Counted from the first letter of the stretch, positions 42,097 to 51,993 are shown. The stretch is 64,000 bases of DNA from Dysgonamonadaceae bacterium (GCA_031254645.1 JAIRUA010000012.1:266839-330838); one strand, 5' to 3'. Made by a program: numbers and translations. The notes: generated by a model not told the origin, from the sequence alone.

Positions 42097-43446
42097 ATGA
42101 GTAACATTCAACTAAACATCAATTACGTATGCGATTTCGTTTCACAAGAAGAAATTCTTAGTCAAGCAGAAAAAGCAACAGCTTGTAACAAAGCATTATA
42201 TGATGGAAGTCTGCCCGGAAACGATTTCCTCGGCTGGGTTTCACTTCCTTCTTCTATTAGCGAAGACCATTTGAGAGATATTGAAAATACAGCCAAAGAA
42301 CTACGTACACTTTGCGATGTGGTGGTGGTGGTAGGCATCGGCGGAAGTTATTTGGGCGCACGTGCCGTCATCGATGCATTATCCAACTCTTTCGATTGGT
42401 TGCAAGACGCAGACAAACGCAAAAATCCCGTAATCCTCTACGCCGGAAACAACATCAGCGAAGATTATCTGCACGAAATGCTACATTACCTCAAAGACAA
42501 ACGTTTCGGACTGATTAATATCTCGAAATCGGGTACAACCACTGAGCCTGCCCTTGCATTTCGTTTGTTAAAAGACTTATTAGAAGAAAAAGCCGGAAAA
42601 GAAGAAGCGCGCAAACGCATTGTTGCCATTACCGACGCATCAAGAGGTGCACTTCGCACGCTTGCCAACACCGAAGGTTACAAAACATTCATCATTCCTG
42701 ACGACGTTGGCGGACGTTACTCGGTGCTTACGCCTGTTGGCTTGCTACCGATTGCCGTTGCCGGCATCAACATTCGTAAACTGGTGGAAGGCGCGCTAGA
42801 AATGGAAAATGCAAGTGGTACTGACACAGATTTCGAATATAATTTACCTGCCATTTATGCCGTTATTCGCAACTTGTTGTATAAAAAAGGCAAAAAAATA
42901 GAAATCCTTGCCAATTATCACCCAAAATTACACTTCCTTGCTGAATGGTGGAAACAGCTTTATGGCGAAAGCGAAGGAAAAGATAATTTGGGAATTTTCC
43001 CCGCAGCGGTCGATTTCACTGCCGATTTGCATTCAATGGGACAATGGATTCAAGAGGGTGAACGCACCATTTTTGAAACCGTGATTTCGATTCAGGAGCC
43101 AAACGAAAGAGTACATATTCCGCACGATAAAAACGACCTTGACGGACTCAACTTCCTACAAGGAAAAGGTGTTGACGAAGTAAATAAAATGGCGGAACTC
43201 GGCACACTCATCGCTCACGTGGACGGCGGCGTGCCCAACATTCTTATCAATTTGCCCAAGTTAAACGAAAAATATATCGGACAGTTGATTTATTTCTTCG
43301 AAAAAGCGTGCGGTATAGCTTGTTATTTGCTCGGCGTGAATCCGTTTAACCAACCCGGTGTAGAGGCGTATAAGAAAAATATGTTCGCCCTGCTTGATAA
43401 ACCCGGATATGAGGCAGAAAGCGCAGAAATTAAAGCGAGACTTTAA
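42097..43446 (+). CDS. pgi: Glucose-6-phosphate isomerase
   Basis: Interconverts glucose-6-phosphate and fructose-6-phosphate. The 449-residue protein is the short bacterial form, with two SIS domains: [20 protein letters not shown] near residue 73, [14 protein letters not shown] near 145, and the active-site Glu region [12 protein letters not shown] near 286. The start ATG 42097 lies 41 bases after gpsA; the gap contains an AACAAATxAACA-type low-complexity repeat. Confidence 0.96.
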   Translation: MSNIQLNINYVCDFVSQEEILSQAEKATACNKALYDGSLPGNDFLGWVSLPSSISEDHLRDIENTAKELRTLCDVVVVVGIGGSYLGARAVIDALSNSFDWLQDADKRKNPVILYAGNNISEDYLHEMLHYLKDKRFGLINISKSGTTTEPALAFRLLKDLLEEKAGKEEARKRIVAITDASRGALRTLANTEGYKTFIIPDDVGGRYSVLTPVGLLPIAVAGINIRKLVEGALEMENASGTDTDFEYNLPAIYAVIRNLLYKKGKKIEILANYHPKLHFLAEWWKQLYGESEGKDNLGIFPAAVDFTADLHSMGQWIQEGERTIFETVISIQEPNERVHIPHDKNDLDGLNFLQGKGVDEVNKMAELGTLIAHVDGGVPNILINLPKLNEKYIGQLIYFFEKACGIACYLLGVNPFNQPGVEAYKKNMFALLDKPGYEAESAEIKARL

Positions 43447-43465
43447 TTTCAATGTGCTAATAAAT

Positions 43466-43505
43466 AATGCGCTAATGTGCAAATTATTTGTGCGTTGGCG
43501 CATTT
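43466..43505 (+). terminator. Palindromic repeat/terminator after pgi
   Basis: AATGCGCTAATGTGCAAAT and ATTTGTGCGTTGGCGCATT form an almost perfect 19-bp hairpin with a one- to two-base turn. Words such as GTGCTAATGTGC mark a recurrent intergenic repeat type. It lies between pgi and the HAD gene. Confidence 0.65.
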
Positions 43506-43535
43506 CTTATTTACTCGTTTACTTATTACTCAAAA

Positions 43536-44279
43536 ATGAAAAAAATATTTCAAGAATATCTTCGTCGTAATAACTATTTCTCTTTCGACCTTAAAGCTAT
43601 ACTTTTTGATATGGACGGCGTGCTTTACGATTCAATGCCTGCCCACGCCAAATCGTGGTTACAAACAATGGAAGAATTTGGTATAAAAAACACCACACTC
43701 GAAGAATATTATCTGCACGAAGGACGCACCGGAAGTTCAACAATTAGCCTGATTTTCAATCGAGAACTCAATCGTGAGGCAACACCCGAAGAAATCCAAA
43801 AAATCTACGAGCGCAAAACAGAACTTTTTTTCCAATATAACACTGAAAATACTATTCCTGATGCACGAGAAATATTGGAAATGACAAAATCTTTCGGACT
43901 TTTGCCTGTTTTGGTAACAGGGTCGGGACAACCGTCGTTATTGAATAAATTGGACAACAATTTTCCCAACATTTTCACACCCGAAACAATGGTAACGGCT
44001 TTCGATGTAAAAATCGGTAAACCGCACCCCGAGCCGTTTTTAATGGGATTAGAAAAAGGCGGAAATCTAAAACCGAATCAAGCCATCGCTATCGAAAATG
44101 CGCCGTTGGGTACGGAATCGGCACATAAAGCGGGAATTTTTGTGATTGCGGTAAATACCGGTCCGCTGCCGGATAAAGTGTTGAAAGATGCGGGTGCTGA
44201 TGTGGTGTTGAGTTCAATGACGGAATTGAGAGAAATTTTCAGTGAGGTAATTGAGTGTGTTGAAGAGATTAGAAATTAG
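43536..44279 (+). CDS. HAD-superfamily phosphatase/phosphomutase
   Basis: A 247-residue hydrolase of HAD subfamily IA. Motif I is ILFDMDGVLYDSMPAH (nucleophile and acid Asp), motif II VLVTGSGQ, motif III KIGKPHPEPF with its Lys, and motif IV AIENAPLGTESAHKAG. The alpha-helical cap sits between motif I and II, as in beta-phosphoglucomutase and phosphoglycolate phosphatase. The Glu-Asn at motif IV is a feature of beta-phosphoglucomutase-like enzymes. I chose ATG 43536; an upstream in-frame start would run through the hairpin. The substrate is uncertain; position next to pgi suggests a sugar phosphate. Confidence 0.85.
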   Translation: MKKIFQEYLRRNNYFSFDLKAILFDMDGVLYDSMPAHAKSWLQTMEEFGIKNTTLEEYYLHEGRTGSSTISLIFNRELNREATPEEIQKIYERKTELFFQYNTENTIPDAREILEMTKSFGLLPVLVTGSGQPSLLNKLDNNFPNIFTPETMVTAFDVKIGKPHPEPFLMGLEKGGNLKPNQAIAIENAPLGTESAHKAGIFVIAVNTGPLPDKVLKDAGADVVLSSMTELREIFSEVIECVEEIRN

Positions 44280-44293
44280 TGTCATCTATATTT

Positions 44294-44896
44294 ATGCGAG
44301 GCAATATCTTAAAAATAACAGCAAAAAAACATCTAAAATCTTTATCAATGCCTTTATTGATGCTGATATCGTTTGCTGTTGCGGGGTTAATTCTACTTCC
44401 CGTAAGAATTCAGGAACTTAATAATGATTGGAACATAGGATTCACTATTATTTTTATAAGTTATGCTTTATGGGTATTGCCTGCAATTATTCTTCACATA
44501 GATTATTATCAGCGAAACAAAAATACAGAATATGAGATATTGAAAGATAAAATAATTGTGCGTAAAAATTACTGTGAGAATATCTATATGAAGTCTGATA
44601 TTGAGGAAATTTTTGTTTATGACCCTCGAAACTTTTTTCACAGGTGGATTTGGATATATAGAACAAGTTTTTATAAATACAATTTTGTTCGCATAGATAT
44701 GAAAAATGGTGAAAGCTTGTATCTTACAAGTTTACTCTATTCGGGAAAAGTAGAAAATGTAGTAAAAGATTATTTTTCCGGTATTCCGTATGAATTAATC
44801 AAACGAGTATTTTGTACTACACGCTATAAAAGCCGCCACGAAAAAGATGAAAATGAAATGGATTATTACGGCTTATTCAAAAATGAAGAAAAATAA
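44294..44896 (+). CDS. Membrane protein, possibly PH-like (unknown)
   Basis: About 200 residues. Two hydrophobic helices near the start (about 17-35 and 47-67) are followed by a soluble beta-rich region with alternating pattern (EYEILKDKIIVRKNYCENIYMKSDIEEIFVYD ... in several strands), reminiscent of bacterial PH-like domains (bPH_2/YdbT) after a two-helix membrane anchor. I cannot confirm the family. The frame could begin earlier at a GTG overlapping the HAD stop; I use ATG 44294. It is followed 22 bases later by the NMO gene, probably in one transcript. Confidence 0.55.
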   Translation: MRGNILKITAKKHLKSLSMPLLMLISFAVAGLILLPVRIQELNNDWNIGFTIIFISYALWVLPAIILHIDYYQRNKNTEYEILKDKIIVRKNYCENIYMKSDIEEIFVYDPRNFFHRWIWIYRTSFYKYNFVRIDMKNGESLYLTSLLYSGKVENVVKDYFSGIPYELIKRVFCTTRYKSRHEKDENEMDYYGLFKNEEK

Positions 44897-44918
44897 GACA
44901 CAAAAAATATTACAACTT

Positions 44919-45872
44919 ATGTCCAACAGAATTACCTCTTTATTCAACATCAAATACCCCATCATTTCCGGCGGAATGGTATGGGTGAGCGGTTGGCGAT
45001 TAGCTTCCGCAGTCAGCAACGCAGGTGGATTAGGATTAATCGGTGCAGGCTCAATGCACCCCGAGACGCTGCGCGAACATATCCGAAAATGCAAAGCCGC
45101 CACCGATAAACCTTTCGGCGTAAACGTGCCGTTGATGTATCCGCAAATTGAAGAAATTATGGAAATCATCATTGCCGAAGGCGTAAAAATAGTTTTCACA
45201 TCTGCCGGAAATCCGAAATTGTGGACGAAAAAATTGCAAGAAAACGGCATCAAAGTCGCCCACGTAGTGTCGAGTGCAAAATTCGCCTTGAAATGCGAAG
45301 AAGCAGGTGTAGATGCTATTGTTGCCGAAGGATTTGAAGCCGGTGGACACAACGGGCGTGAAGAAACTTCGACAATGGTACTCATTCCGCACGTCAGAGA
45401 ATGCACTTCCATCCCCCTTATCGCTGCCGGAGGAATTGCCACAGGCAACGCAATGCTCGCCGCATTCGCTTTGGGAGCCGAAGGCACTCAAATGGGTACG
45501 CGCTTTGCGCTCACGCAAGAAAGCTCGGCATCGCAAGCGTTTAAAGATTTGTGTATCGGCTTGAAAGAGGGTGACACGATGCTTTCGCTGAAAAAAATCA
45601 GCCCAACGCGACTTATCAAAAATGAATTTTACAACCAAGTACAAACTGCTGAAGACAAAGGCGCGTCGATGGAAGAAATACGCGAACTTTTGGGACGTGG
45701 ACGCTCGAAAAAAGGAATTTTCGAAGGTGATCTTGTAAATGGTGAATTAGAAATTGGTCAAGCAGTTTCGTTGATAAATGATTTGCCGAGTGTTGCTAAT
45801 GTTGTGAAACATATTATTGGCGAGTACAATATTCGGTTAGAGAATTTTATTTCGGGAAAACCGATGTTTTAA
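44919..45872 (+). CDS. Nitronate monooxygenase / FabK-like flavoprotein
   Basis: A 317-residue FMN-dependent TIM-barrel enzyme. The N-terminus FNIKYPIISGGMVWVSG, the phosphate-binding AAGGIATGNAMLAAFALGAEGTQMGTRF (quoted in parts: AAGGIATGNAM, GAEGTQMGTRF) and the active-site GFEAGGHNGR (His) are all family signatures. Members are either nitronate monooxygenases or the FabK enoyl-ACP reductase; sequence alone does not decide. It belongs to the same superfamily as the PfaD-like domains of the polyketide cluster but is a distant stand-alone relative, and similar genes are common in Bacteroidales. ATG 44919 is chosen because it places the motif at the usual distance. Confidence 0.85.
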   Translation: MSNRITSLFNIKYPIISGGMVWVSGWRLASAVSNAGGLGLIGAGSMHPETLREHIRKCKAATDKPFGVNVPLMYPQIEEIMEIIIAEGVKIVFTSAGNPKLWTKKLQENGIKVAHVVSSAKFALKCEEAGVDAIVAEGFEAGGHNGREETSTMVLIPHVRECTSIPLIAAGGIATGNAMLAAFALGAEGTQMGTRFALTQESSASQAFKDLCIGLKEGDTMLSLKKISPTRLIKNEFYNQVQTAEDKGASMEEIRELLGRGRSKKGIFEGDLVNGELEIGQAVSLINDLPSVANVVKHIIGEYNIRLENFISGKPMF

Positions 45873-45894
45873 GGGTCTACGTTCAAAAAACACT

Positions 45895-45902
45895 TATCTT
45901 TG
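45895..45902 (+). promoter_or_regulatory. -7 promoter element of nadE
   Basis: TATCTTTG (TAnnTTTG), 51 bases before the nadE ATG. Confidence 0.5.
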
Positions 45903-45937
45903 TAATCACAAAAATCAAGTTAATCATAGTTCTGACA
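45903..45937. repeat. Solo copy of the CAGAACTATGATT repeat
   Basis: On the minus strand this reads CAGAACTATGATTAACTTG and then ATTTTTGTGATT, closely related to the repeats that bracket the GxxExxY gene near 5.0-5.6 kb. No GxxExxY gene is present here. Confidence 0.6.
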
Positions 45938-45953
45938 TTTAAACCCATTGATT

Positions 45954-47879
45954 ATGAAGATAAATGAATACGGCTTTTTACGCGTAGCCGCCGCATCGCC
46001 CAAACTAAAAGTAGCCGATTGTGATTATAATGTATCTGAAATAAAGTCGATTATCACACAAGCGGAAGAAAATGACGTGCAAATTGTGTGTTTTCCCGAA
46101 CTCTGCATCACAGGATATACGTGTGGTGATTTGTTTTTCCAAACACTATTGCAACAAAAAGCACTTCAATCGCTTATTGAGTTGGTTGATTTTATGAAAG
46201 ATAGGTCGTCTCTTATTGTCATTGTGGGATTGCCGTTGGTCATTAAAAATAGTCTTTACAACGTTGCCGCCGTATTGTCAAAAGATGGTTTAGAAGGTAT
46301 CGTCCCCAAAACATTTATCCCAAACAGTAACGAGTTTTATGAAAAACGCTGGTTTGCATCGGGTGCAGAAACAAACGAACCATCTATTGTCATCAACGGA
46401 CAAAGTATATTACTCGCCACAGGAGGGTCAATTTTCGAAACACCTTTCGGAAACTTCGGCATCGAAATCTGCGAAGATTTATGGACATCCATTCCGCCGT
46501 CATCGAAATTGGCAATGCAGGGCGCAGACGTGATTTTCAACTTGTCGGCAAGCAACGAATTAGTGGGGAAGAACGAATATCGAAAATCGCTTATTTTGCA
46601 ACAATCGGCGCGATGTAGTGCCGCATATGTTTACGCTTCGGCAGGTTGTGGCGAATCTTCCACCGATTTGGTGTTTTCGGGTGCCTGTTTTATCACCGAA
46701 AACGGAACGATGCTGGCGGAATCGAAACGTTTTTCGCTGAATAACGAATTGATTATCTCTGATATAGATGTTCTACTTCTACGAAATGACCGCCTAAAAA
46801 ACACAAATTACAGAGCGAAAGATTTAAAAATGTCTTGGGAAGTCGGTATAGATATTTCTCCGGTAATGGTATCGAAAATGGCACGCACATTCAATCCACA
46901 CCCATTTATTCCTTCGAAAGAAAACGAAAATGAAACATTTTCAGACGTTTTCAATATCCAAACGCACGGATTAGCAAAACGTTTGCTTCATACAGGAATA
47001 AAAACGGTAACTATCGGTGTTTCGGGTGGTTTGGATTCTACGCTTGCATTGCTCGTTGCCGTGAAAACGTTTGATTTGCTCGGACTTTCGCGCGAAAATA
47101 TTTACGGTATCACAATGCCCGGATTTGGTACTACAAATCGTACTTACGCCAATGCTATTGAGTTGATGAAATCATTGAGCATTACTACAAAAGAAATTTC
47201 GATTGTTGATGCCGTAACGCAACATTTCAAAGACATCGGACACGATATCAATAACCACAACATAACTTACGAAAACGCACAAGCACGTGAACGCACGCAA
47301 ATTTTGATGAATTATGCCAACAAAATTGACGGACTGGTCGTAGGAACGGGAAATTTGTCGGAACTTGCGCTCGGTTGGGCAACTTACAATGGCGACCAAA
47401 TGTCGATGTATGCCGTCAATGCGAGCGTGCCGAAAACACTTGTGGCTTCGCTCACACGTTGGATTGCCGATACGCAAATGGACGAATCAACACGAAAAAT
47501 ATTACACGATATTCTCGACACGCCATTCAGTCCCGAGTTGCTCCCGACAAGCGAAGAAGGTGATATTGTTCAAAAAACAGAGCACTTCGTAGGTCCGTAT
47601 GAATTGCACGATTTCTTCTTACACAGAATGTTGCGATATGGCGATACACCAAAACGCATTCATTTTATTGCGAAACACGCATTTGCCTCCGACTATTCTT
47701 CCGAAGAAATTTTGAAGTGGCTGAAAGTGTTTTATGGTCGTTTTTTCGCACAACAATTCAAACGTTCGTGTATGCCCGATAGTCCAAAAGTGGGTTCGAT
47801 AAATCTTTCGCCACGAGGTGATTGGCGTATGCCGAGCGATGCATCGGTTCGTGAGTGGTTAAATGATTTAGAAATTTAA
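45954..47879 (+). CDS. nadE: Glutamine-dependent NAD+ synthetase
   Basis: Converts nicotinic acid adenine dinucleotide to NAD+ using glutamine ammonia and ATP. The 641-residue protein has an N-terminal nitrilase-type glutaminase domain with the triad Glu (CFPELCITGY), Lys (IVPKTFIPN) and Cys (GIEICEDLW), and a C-terminal synthetase domain with the PP-loop GVSGGLDSTLALL near residue 355 and GTGNLSELALGWATYNGD. Length matches the two-domain form. ATG 45954 is preferred to an upstream TTG. Confidence 0.96.
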   Translation: MKINEYGFLRVAAASPKLKVADCDYNVSEIKSIITQAEENDVQIVCFPELCITGYTCGDLFFQTLLQQKALQSLIELVDFMKDRSSLIVIVGLPLVIKNSLYNVAAVLSKDGLEGIVPKTFIPNSNEFYEKRWFASGAETNEPSIVINGQSILLATGGSIFETPFGNFGIEICEDLWTSIPPSSKLAMQGADVIFNLSASNELVGKNEYRKSLILQQSARCSAAYVYASAGCGESSTDLVFSGACFITENGTMLAESKRFSLNNELIISDIDVLLLRNDRLKNTNYRAKDLKMSWEVGIDISPVMVSKMARTFNPHPFIPSKENENETFSDVFNIQTHGLAKRLLHTGIKTVTIGVSGGLDSTLALLVAVKTFDLLGLSRENIYGITMPGFGTTNRTYANAIELMKSLSITTKEISIVDAVTQHFKDIGHDINNHNITYENAQARERTQILMNYANKIDGLVVGTGNLSELALGWATYNGDQMSMYAVNASVPKTLVASLTRWIADTQMDESTRKILHDILDTPFSPELLPTSEEGDIVQKTEHFVGPYELHDFFLHRMLRYGDTPKRIHFIAKHAFASDYSSEEILKWLKVFYGRFFAQQFKRSCMPDSPKVGSINLSPRGDWRMPSDASVREWLNDLEI

Positions 47880-47955
47880 TGATTCAAAAATTCAAAGATT
47901 CAAGTGGAAATCTCCCAAAATCATTGAATTCTTGAATTTTTAAATCTTTGAATAA
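47880..47955. repeat. Intergenic palindromic repeat (ATTCAAAGATTCAAG family)
   Basis: Starts at the base after the nadE stop. AAAAATTCAAAGATTCAAG is mirrored by CTTGAATTTTTAAATCTTTGAAT around a central ATCTCCCAAAATC segment. Confidence 0.7.
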
Positions 47956-47967
47956 AAAATTGAAACA

Positions 47968-48543
47968 ATGAAAATAATTCTCGCCTCAAATTCTCCACGT
48001 CGAAAAGAATTGCTTTCCGGCATTGATATTCCCTACGAAATCAAAGTGTTACCGGATATCGATGAGTCATATCCCGAAATCGTTCCACACGAAGAAGTGG
48101 CAGAATTTCTCGCGCAAAAAAAAGCATCGGCATATCTTGCTGAACTACAAAATGACACGCTGCTTATCACAGCAGACACGATTGTTTTACTGCACGACAA
48201 AATTCTCGGAAAACCTATCGACAAAACCGATGCAAAACAAATGCTGCGCACGCTTTCGGGTGAAACGCATCGGGTAATCACAGGTGTGTGCTTGACAACA
48301 AAAGAGAAACAAAAAAGCTTTTCTGCCGTTTCGCACGTAACATTCGGATATCTAACCGACGACGAAATTGAATATTACGTTGAAAAATACAATCCGATGG
48401 ACAAAGCTGGCGCTTACGGTGTGCAAGAATGGATTGGCTATGTGGCGGTAAAGCATATCGAAGGATCGTACTTCAATATTATGGGATTGCCGATTTATCG
48501 GGTATATCGTGAGTTAGTGGATATGATTGATTTACGATTTTAG
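47968..48543 (+). CDS. maf: Maf family nucleotide pyrophosphatase
   Basis: A 191-residue pyrophosphatase that hydrolyses dTTP/UTP or modified nucleotides (YhdE/Maf clade). Signatures: LASNSPRRKELLSG at residues 4-17 (substrate loop), ITADTIVLLHDKILGKP with the catalytic Asp near residue 70, and GEAYGVQE-type sequence GAYGVQEWIG. The last codons (ATT GAT TTA CGA TTT TAG) coincide with a copy of the GATTTACGATTTTAG intergenic repeat, so the repeat supplies the C-terminal residues DLRF and the stop. Confidence 0.95.
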   Translation: MKIILASNSPRRKELLSGIDIPYEIKVLPDIDESYPEIVPHEEVAEFLAQKKASAYLAELQNDTLLITADTIVLLHDKILGKPIDKTDAKQMLRTLSGETHRVITGVCLTTKEKQKSFSAVSHVTFGYLTDDEIEYYVEKYNPMDKAGAYGVQEWIGYVAVKHIEGSYFNIMGLPIYRVYRELVDMIDLRF

Positions 48544-48634
48544 ATCTACGATTTACGATTTTGAAACAACCTTGTTTCAAAACAAAAAAATGATTACTTT
48601 TGCAATCGTCAATCCAAAATCGTCAATCGTAAAT
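48529..48634. repeat. Intergenic palindromic repeat (ATTTACGATTTTAG family)
   Basis: GATTTACGATTTTAGATCTACGATTTACGATTTTG on the left is mirrored by CAATCGTCAATCCAAAATCGTCAATCGTAAAT on the right; TTGAAACAACCTTGTTTCAA is a second hairpin between. It overlaps the end of maf and runs to within 8 bases of the aspartate kinase gene. Confidence 0.75.
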
Positions 48635-48641
48635 AAAATTT

Positions 48642-50048
48642 ATGCTTACAGTAGAAAAAATTGGCGGAACGTCTATGTCGCAATTTCAAGACGTGCTGCA
48701 AAACATAGTGAAAGGAACTCGCAAAAACGGAGAATTATACAATCGTATCTTTGTGGTTTCGGCGTATAACAATGTTACCAATTGGTTGCTCGAACACAAA
48801 AAAACAGGCGAGCCGGGTATTTATAACAAATTCCTCAACGGCGAAGATTATAGTAGCGCCCTCGATTCATTTTGTCAACGATTACTATTGATAAACAACG
48901 GATTTGCCGATATTGGATTAGACTTGAAAGAAGCGAGTGATTTTATCCGTTTCCGCGTTGACCAAGCGAAAACAATTCTTTATAGTTTGTCGAAAGTATT
49001 GGCTTCGGGTTATGTAAATCGAACAGATATTCATCTCGCTGCGCGTGAAATTTTAGCGTCAATCGGCGAAGCACATTCCGGTTGGAATTCAACCAATATA
49101 TTGAACAACAACGGAATCAACGCACGATTTATTGACCTTTGCGGATTCAATGACAACGAGCCGCTTACCATTGATGAACGTATTCACAAAGAATTCGGTG
49201 GAGTGGATTTCAATAATGTACTTTGCATCGCCACAGGCTATACGAAAGGAACAGAGGGAATTATGCGTGCATTTGACCGCGGATATTCCGAAGTTACATT
49301 TAGCAAAATTGCGGTGGAAGTAAAAGCAGACGAAGCGGTTATTCACAAAGAATACCATTTATCGAGTGCCGACCCCAAAATCGTTGGCGTAGAAAACAGC
49401 ATTCCCGTAGGACAAACAAATTATATCATTGCCGATCAGCTTGCTGACATCGGAATGGAAGCAATCCACCCGAAAGCCGCAAAGCCGTTAGAGTTAGCAG
49501 GCATCAACATTCGCATCAAAAATACATTTGAGCCGGAACATCCGGGCACGCTTATTTCACGCGATTATATTTCGCCCGAGCCGCGTGTAGAAATCGTTTC
49601 CGGCTCACGAAAAGTGATAGCTATCGAAATTCACGACCCAATGATGGTGGGCGAAGTGGGATTCGATGCGAGCATTATGCAATATTTTCAAAAATATGGA
49701 GTAAGTTACATTTTGAAATCAACAAACGCCAACTCTATCACAATGGTTGTGTGGGACAACGAAGAGAGTGATGACTTAATTGGGTTATTGAAAGAAACGT
49801 ATTACAAAGTAACCGTGATGCCTGCCGCCATTGTGTGCGCAATGGGAACGAATATTGCGATGCCGGGATTTTTGTATCGTGCTACCAAAGCATTGTATGA
49901 ACGAGGAATTAATATCGAAAGCCTCGCACAATCATTGATGCAAGTGAATATGCAATTTGTGATTAAGCGCGAAAGTTATGAAGAAGCGGTTGTAGCGTTG
50001 AATGAATCGCTTTGTAATCAGCAAAAACCGGAATCGGTAGAAGTATGA
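48642..50048 (+). CDS. Aspartate kinase (monofunctional)
   Basis: Phosphorylates aspartate at the head of the Lys/Thr/Met pathway. The 468-residue protein starts MLTVEKIGGTSM, the amino-acid-kinase ATP motif (KxGGTS), and has GEAHSGWNSTNILN, SAGRGYSEVTFSKIA-like GYSEVTFSKIA, and a C-terminal pair of ACT domains (about 320-460; NIESLAQSLMQVNMQFVI) for allosteric control. There is no homoserine dehydrogenase domain. The sequence is a divergent aspartokinase; a specialised isoform is possible. The stop overlaps the next ATG by 4 bases. Confidence 0.88.
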   Translation: MLTVEKIGGTSMSQFQDVLQNIVKGTRKNGELYNRIFVVSAYNNVTNWLLEHKKTGEPGIYNKFLNGEDYSSALDSFCQRLLLINNGFADIGLDLKEASDFIRFRVDQAKTILYSLSKVLASGYVNRTDIHLAAREILASIGEAHSGWNSTNILNNNGINARFIDLCGFNDNEPLTIDERIHKEFGGVDFNNVLCIATGYTKGTEGIMRAFDRGYSEVTFSKIAVEVKADEAVIHKEYHLSSADPKIVGVENSIPVGQTNYIIADQLADIGMEAIHPKAAKPLELAGINIRIKNTFEPEHPGTLISRDYISPEPRVEIVSGSRKVIAIEIHDPMMVGEVGFDASIMQYFQKYGVSYILKSTNANSITMVVWDNEESDDLIGLLKETYYKVTVMPAAIVCAMGTNIAMPGFLYRATKALYERGINIESLAQSLMQVNMQFVIKRESYEEAVVALNESLCNQQKPESVEV

Positions 50049-50758
50049 GTAAGGTAAGAATAATCGTTTTTTGTGTCTTTGCGGTTATTACGATGATAAC
50101 AGCAAAGGCGCAAATACATACTGCTCCCGATTCTGAAAACGATAATTGGCGATATTTCAAAGATATCGGTATAGAGCGAGGTACATTTATCCCGATGAGC
50201 AAATTTAATCTTTCGTCTGGAAATGCACTCACCATTACGGGAAGTTATTTTTACAGCGATAAATGGGGATTTCGTTCGGGCGTTTCGTTTATTGACGGAT
50301 TGGCAGGCGGTGCGAATTATTGGCGTGTTCCGATATTGTTTGCTTTTAGAACAAGGACCTTTACAGCGGATTACGATTTGAACGATATGTATGAAGACTA
50401 CTCTTTTTCCGGAAGTTTGACGCGCGGATTAATCGGTTTTTTCTTCTCATTGCTTCCCACTCGATTTGAAATGAATGCGGGGGCATCATTTGGCGGAATT
50501 TCACCTTATCACTCCAAAGGCTATTCAAGCAATGGAAGTCATATTACTGATATTTCGCGAACATTTGCTTCAACCTTAGATGCAAATATGCGTATTGGTT
50601 TTCAATTTTGGCGAATTTGTGTGAATGGGAATTTTGGTATTAGTTATTTGCTGACACAAAATATTAATTACTATGATATTCATCCGAATCTTGGCGAAGA
50701 GAAATCAAATCCGTCGTGGCTTGGGAATATGGGTGTTGGGGCTTCGTTTAGATTTTGA
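50045..50758 (+). CDS. Small outer-membrane beta-barrel-like protein (unknown)
   Basis: A 237-residue exported protein with a signal peptide (about residues 1-22, ending AKAQ). The mature part has alternating strands with many aromatics (GSYFYSDKWGFRSGVSF, YWRVPILFAFRT) and ends in ASFRF, the terminal aromatic residue expected of outer-membrane barrels recognised by Bam. It may be an 8-stranded barrel. Function unknown. ATGA overlap with the aspartate kinase gene suggests translational coupling, though a functional link is not obvious. Confidence 0.6.
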   Translation: MSKVRIIVFCVFAVITMITAKAQIHTAPDSENDNWRYFKDIGIERGTFIPMSKFNLSSGNALTITGSYFYSDKWGFRSGVSFIDGLAGGANYWRVPILFAFRTRTFTADYDLNDMYEDYSFSGSLTRGLIGFFFSLLPTRFEMNAGASFGGISPYHSKGYSSNGSHITDISRTFASTLDANMRIGFQFWRICVNGNFGISYLLTQNINYYDIHPNLGEEKSNPSWLGNMGVGASFRF

Positions 50759-50789
50759 TTTTTGAGGTAGAGTTCCATATGAAGAATAA

Positions 50790-50823
50790 AAAAGGCAAAA
50801 ATTTTCAGAAATTCTCGCCTTTT
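50790..50823. terminator. Terminator between convergent genes
   Basis: AAAAGGC (50790-50796) and GCCTTTT (50817-50823) close a hairpin whose inside can also pair partly (AAAATTT with AAATT). It lies between the outer-membrane protein gene and dnaJ, which run toward each other. Confidence 0.6.
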
Positions 50824-50858
50824 ACCTTTTGCGCTTTTACGTATTCGTACTTTCGCGC

Positions 50859-51992
50859 CTAATCAAACATCTTCTTAAACCTGCTAAGAATACTCTGTTT
50901 TGCCGACGATGAAGGTACAAAACTTGGCGATTCTTTGAATTCTTCAATCGCCTGCTTTTCTTTATCCGTCAGCTTTTCGGGAACATAAACGTTTACATTT
51001 ACCAACTCGTCGCCTGTGCCGAAACCATTCAATGAAGGCAACCCTTTGTTGCGTAAACGAAGCACTTTGCCGGGTTGTGTACCCGGTTCGATTTTGAGTT
51101 TCGCTACGCCGTCAATGGTAGGTACTTCCACCGTTCCGCCAAGTGCAGCCATTGGAAAACTGAGAAAAAGATTGTAAATCACATCGTTTTGGTCGCGAAC
51201 CAAATTCGGATCTTCTTCTTCCTCTATCGCAATCAGCAAATCGCCATTAATTCCGCCCCGTCGTGCAGCATTTCCTTTGCCTGACATTGAAAGTTGTATA
51301 CCTTCGGATACACCGGCAGGAATTCTGATTGAAATAACTTCCTCCTCATACACAACACCTTCGCCGTGGCACGAGGAACATTTTTTGGTAATTGTTTTTC
51401 CTTCTCCGTGACATGTAGGGCAGGGCGAAGTGGTTTGCATTTGTCCGAGAATTGTATTCGTTACACGCGTAACCATTCCCGCACCGCCGCAAGTATGGCA
51501 AGTGGAAGTTGAATTTCCGTTTTCCGAGCCATTTCCGTGACAATGCGAACAGGAAACATATTTCTTTACTTTTATCTTTTTTTCTACGCCTGTAAGGATT
51601 TCTTTCAATGTTAGTTTCACTTTCACGCGAAGATCGGAGCCGCGATTAACGCGACGACCACCGCCTCTACCGCCAAATCCGCTACCAAATCCGAATCCTC
51701 CAAAAATATCGCCGAATTGCGAAAAAATATCGTCCATAGACATTCCGCCGCCATATCCGCCTCCACCCATTGCAGCGTGGCCAAATTGGTCGTAACGTGC
51801 ACGTTTGTTTTGGTCGCTCAGCACTTCGTATGCTTCGGCGGCTTCCTTGAATTTCTCTTCTGCTTCTTTATTGTCCGGATTCTTGTCGGGGTGATATTGT
51901 ATTGCTTTTTTACGATACGCTTTTTTAATTTCCTCTGCCGTCGCGGTTTTGGACACGCTCAATACTTCGTAATAATCTCTTTTTTGCGCCAT
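50859..51992 (-). CDS. dnaJ: Chaperone DnaJ
   Basis: Hsp40 co-chaperone of DnaK. The 377-residue type I DnaJ has an N-terminal J domain with YHPDKN (His-Pro-Asp), a Gly/Phe-rich linker (about 75-115), the four CxxCxGxG zinc motifs ([32 protein letters not shown]) and a C-terminal substrate domain. It follows grpE by one base, so the two form an operon. No dnaK is in the window. Confidence 0.98.
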   Translation of the reverse strand: MAQKRDYYEVLSVSKTATAEEIKKAYRKKAIQYHPDKNPDNKEAEEKFKEAAEAYEVLSDQNKRARYDQFGHAAMGGGGYGGGMSMDDIFSQFGDIFGGFGFGSGFGGRGGGRRVNRGSDLRVKVKLTLKEILTGVEKKIKVKKYVSCSHCHGNGSENGNSTSTCHTCGGAGMVTRVTNTILGQMQTTSPCPTCHGEGKTITKKCSSCHGEGVVYEEEVISIRIPAGVSEGIQLSMSGKGNAARRGGINGDLLIAIEEEEDPNLVRDQNDVIYNLFLSFPMAALGGTVEVPTIDGVAKLKIEPGTQPGKVLRLRNKGLPSLNGFGTGDELVNVNVYVPEKLTDKEKQAIEEFKESPSFVPSSSAKQSILSRFKKMFD

Positions 51993-51993
51993 T

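Noticed and set aside
45051..45644. 197-residue open frame antisense to the NMO/FabK-like gene
   Set aside because: The sense strand encodes a complete enzyme with all motifs; the antisense protein is Cys/Phe/His-rich noise.
44919..45872. Stand-alone NMO as part of the polyketide pathway
   Set aside because: It lies beyond gpsA, pgi and other housekeeping genes, differs strongly from the PfaD-like domains, and similar genes are common in cluster-free Bacteroidales.
48527..48769. Short frame encoding IYDFRSTIYDFE-type sequence
   Set aside because: This is the translation of the ATTTACGATTTTAG repeat, not a gene.
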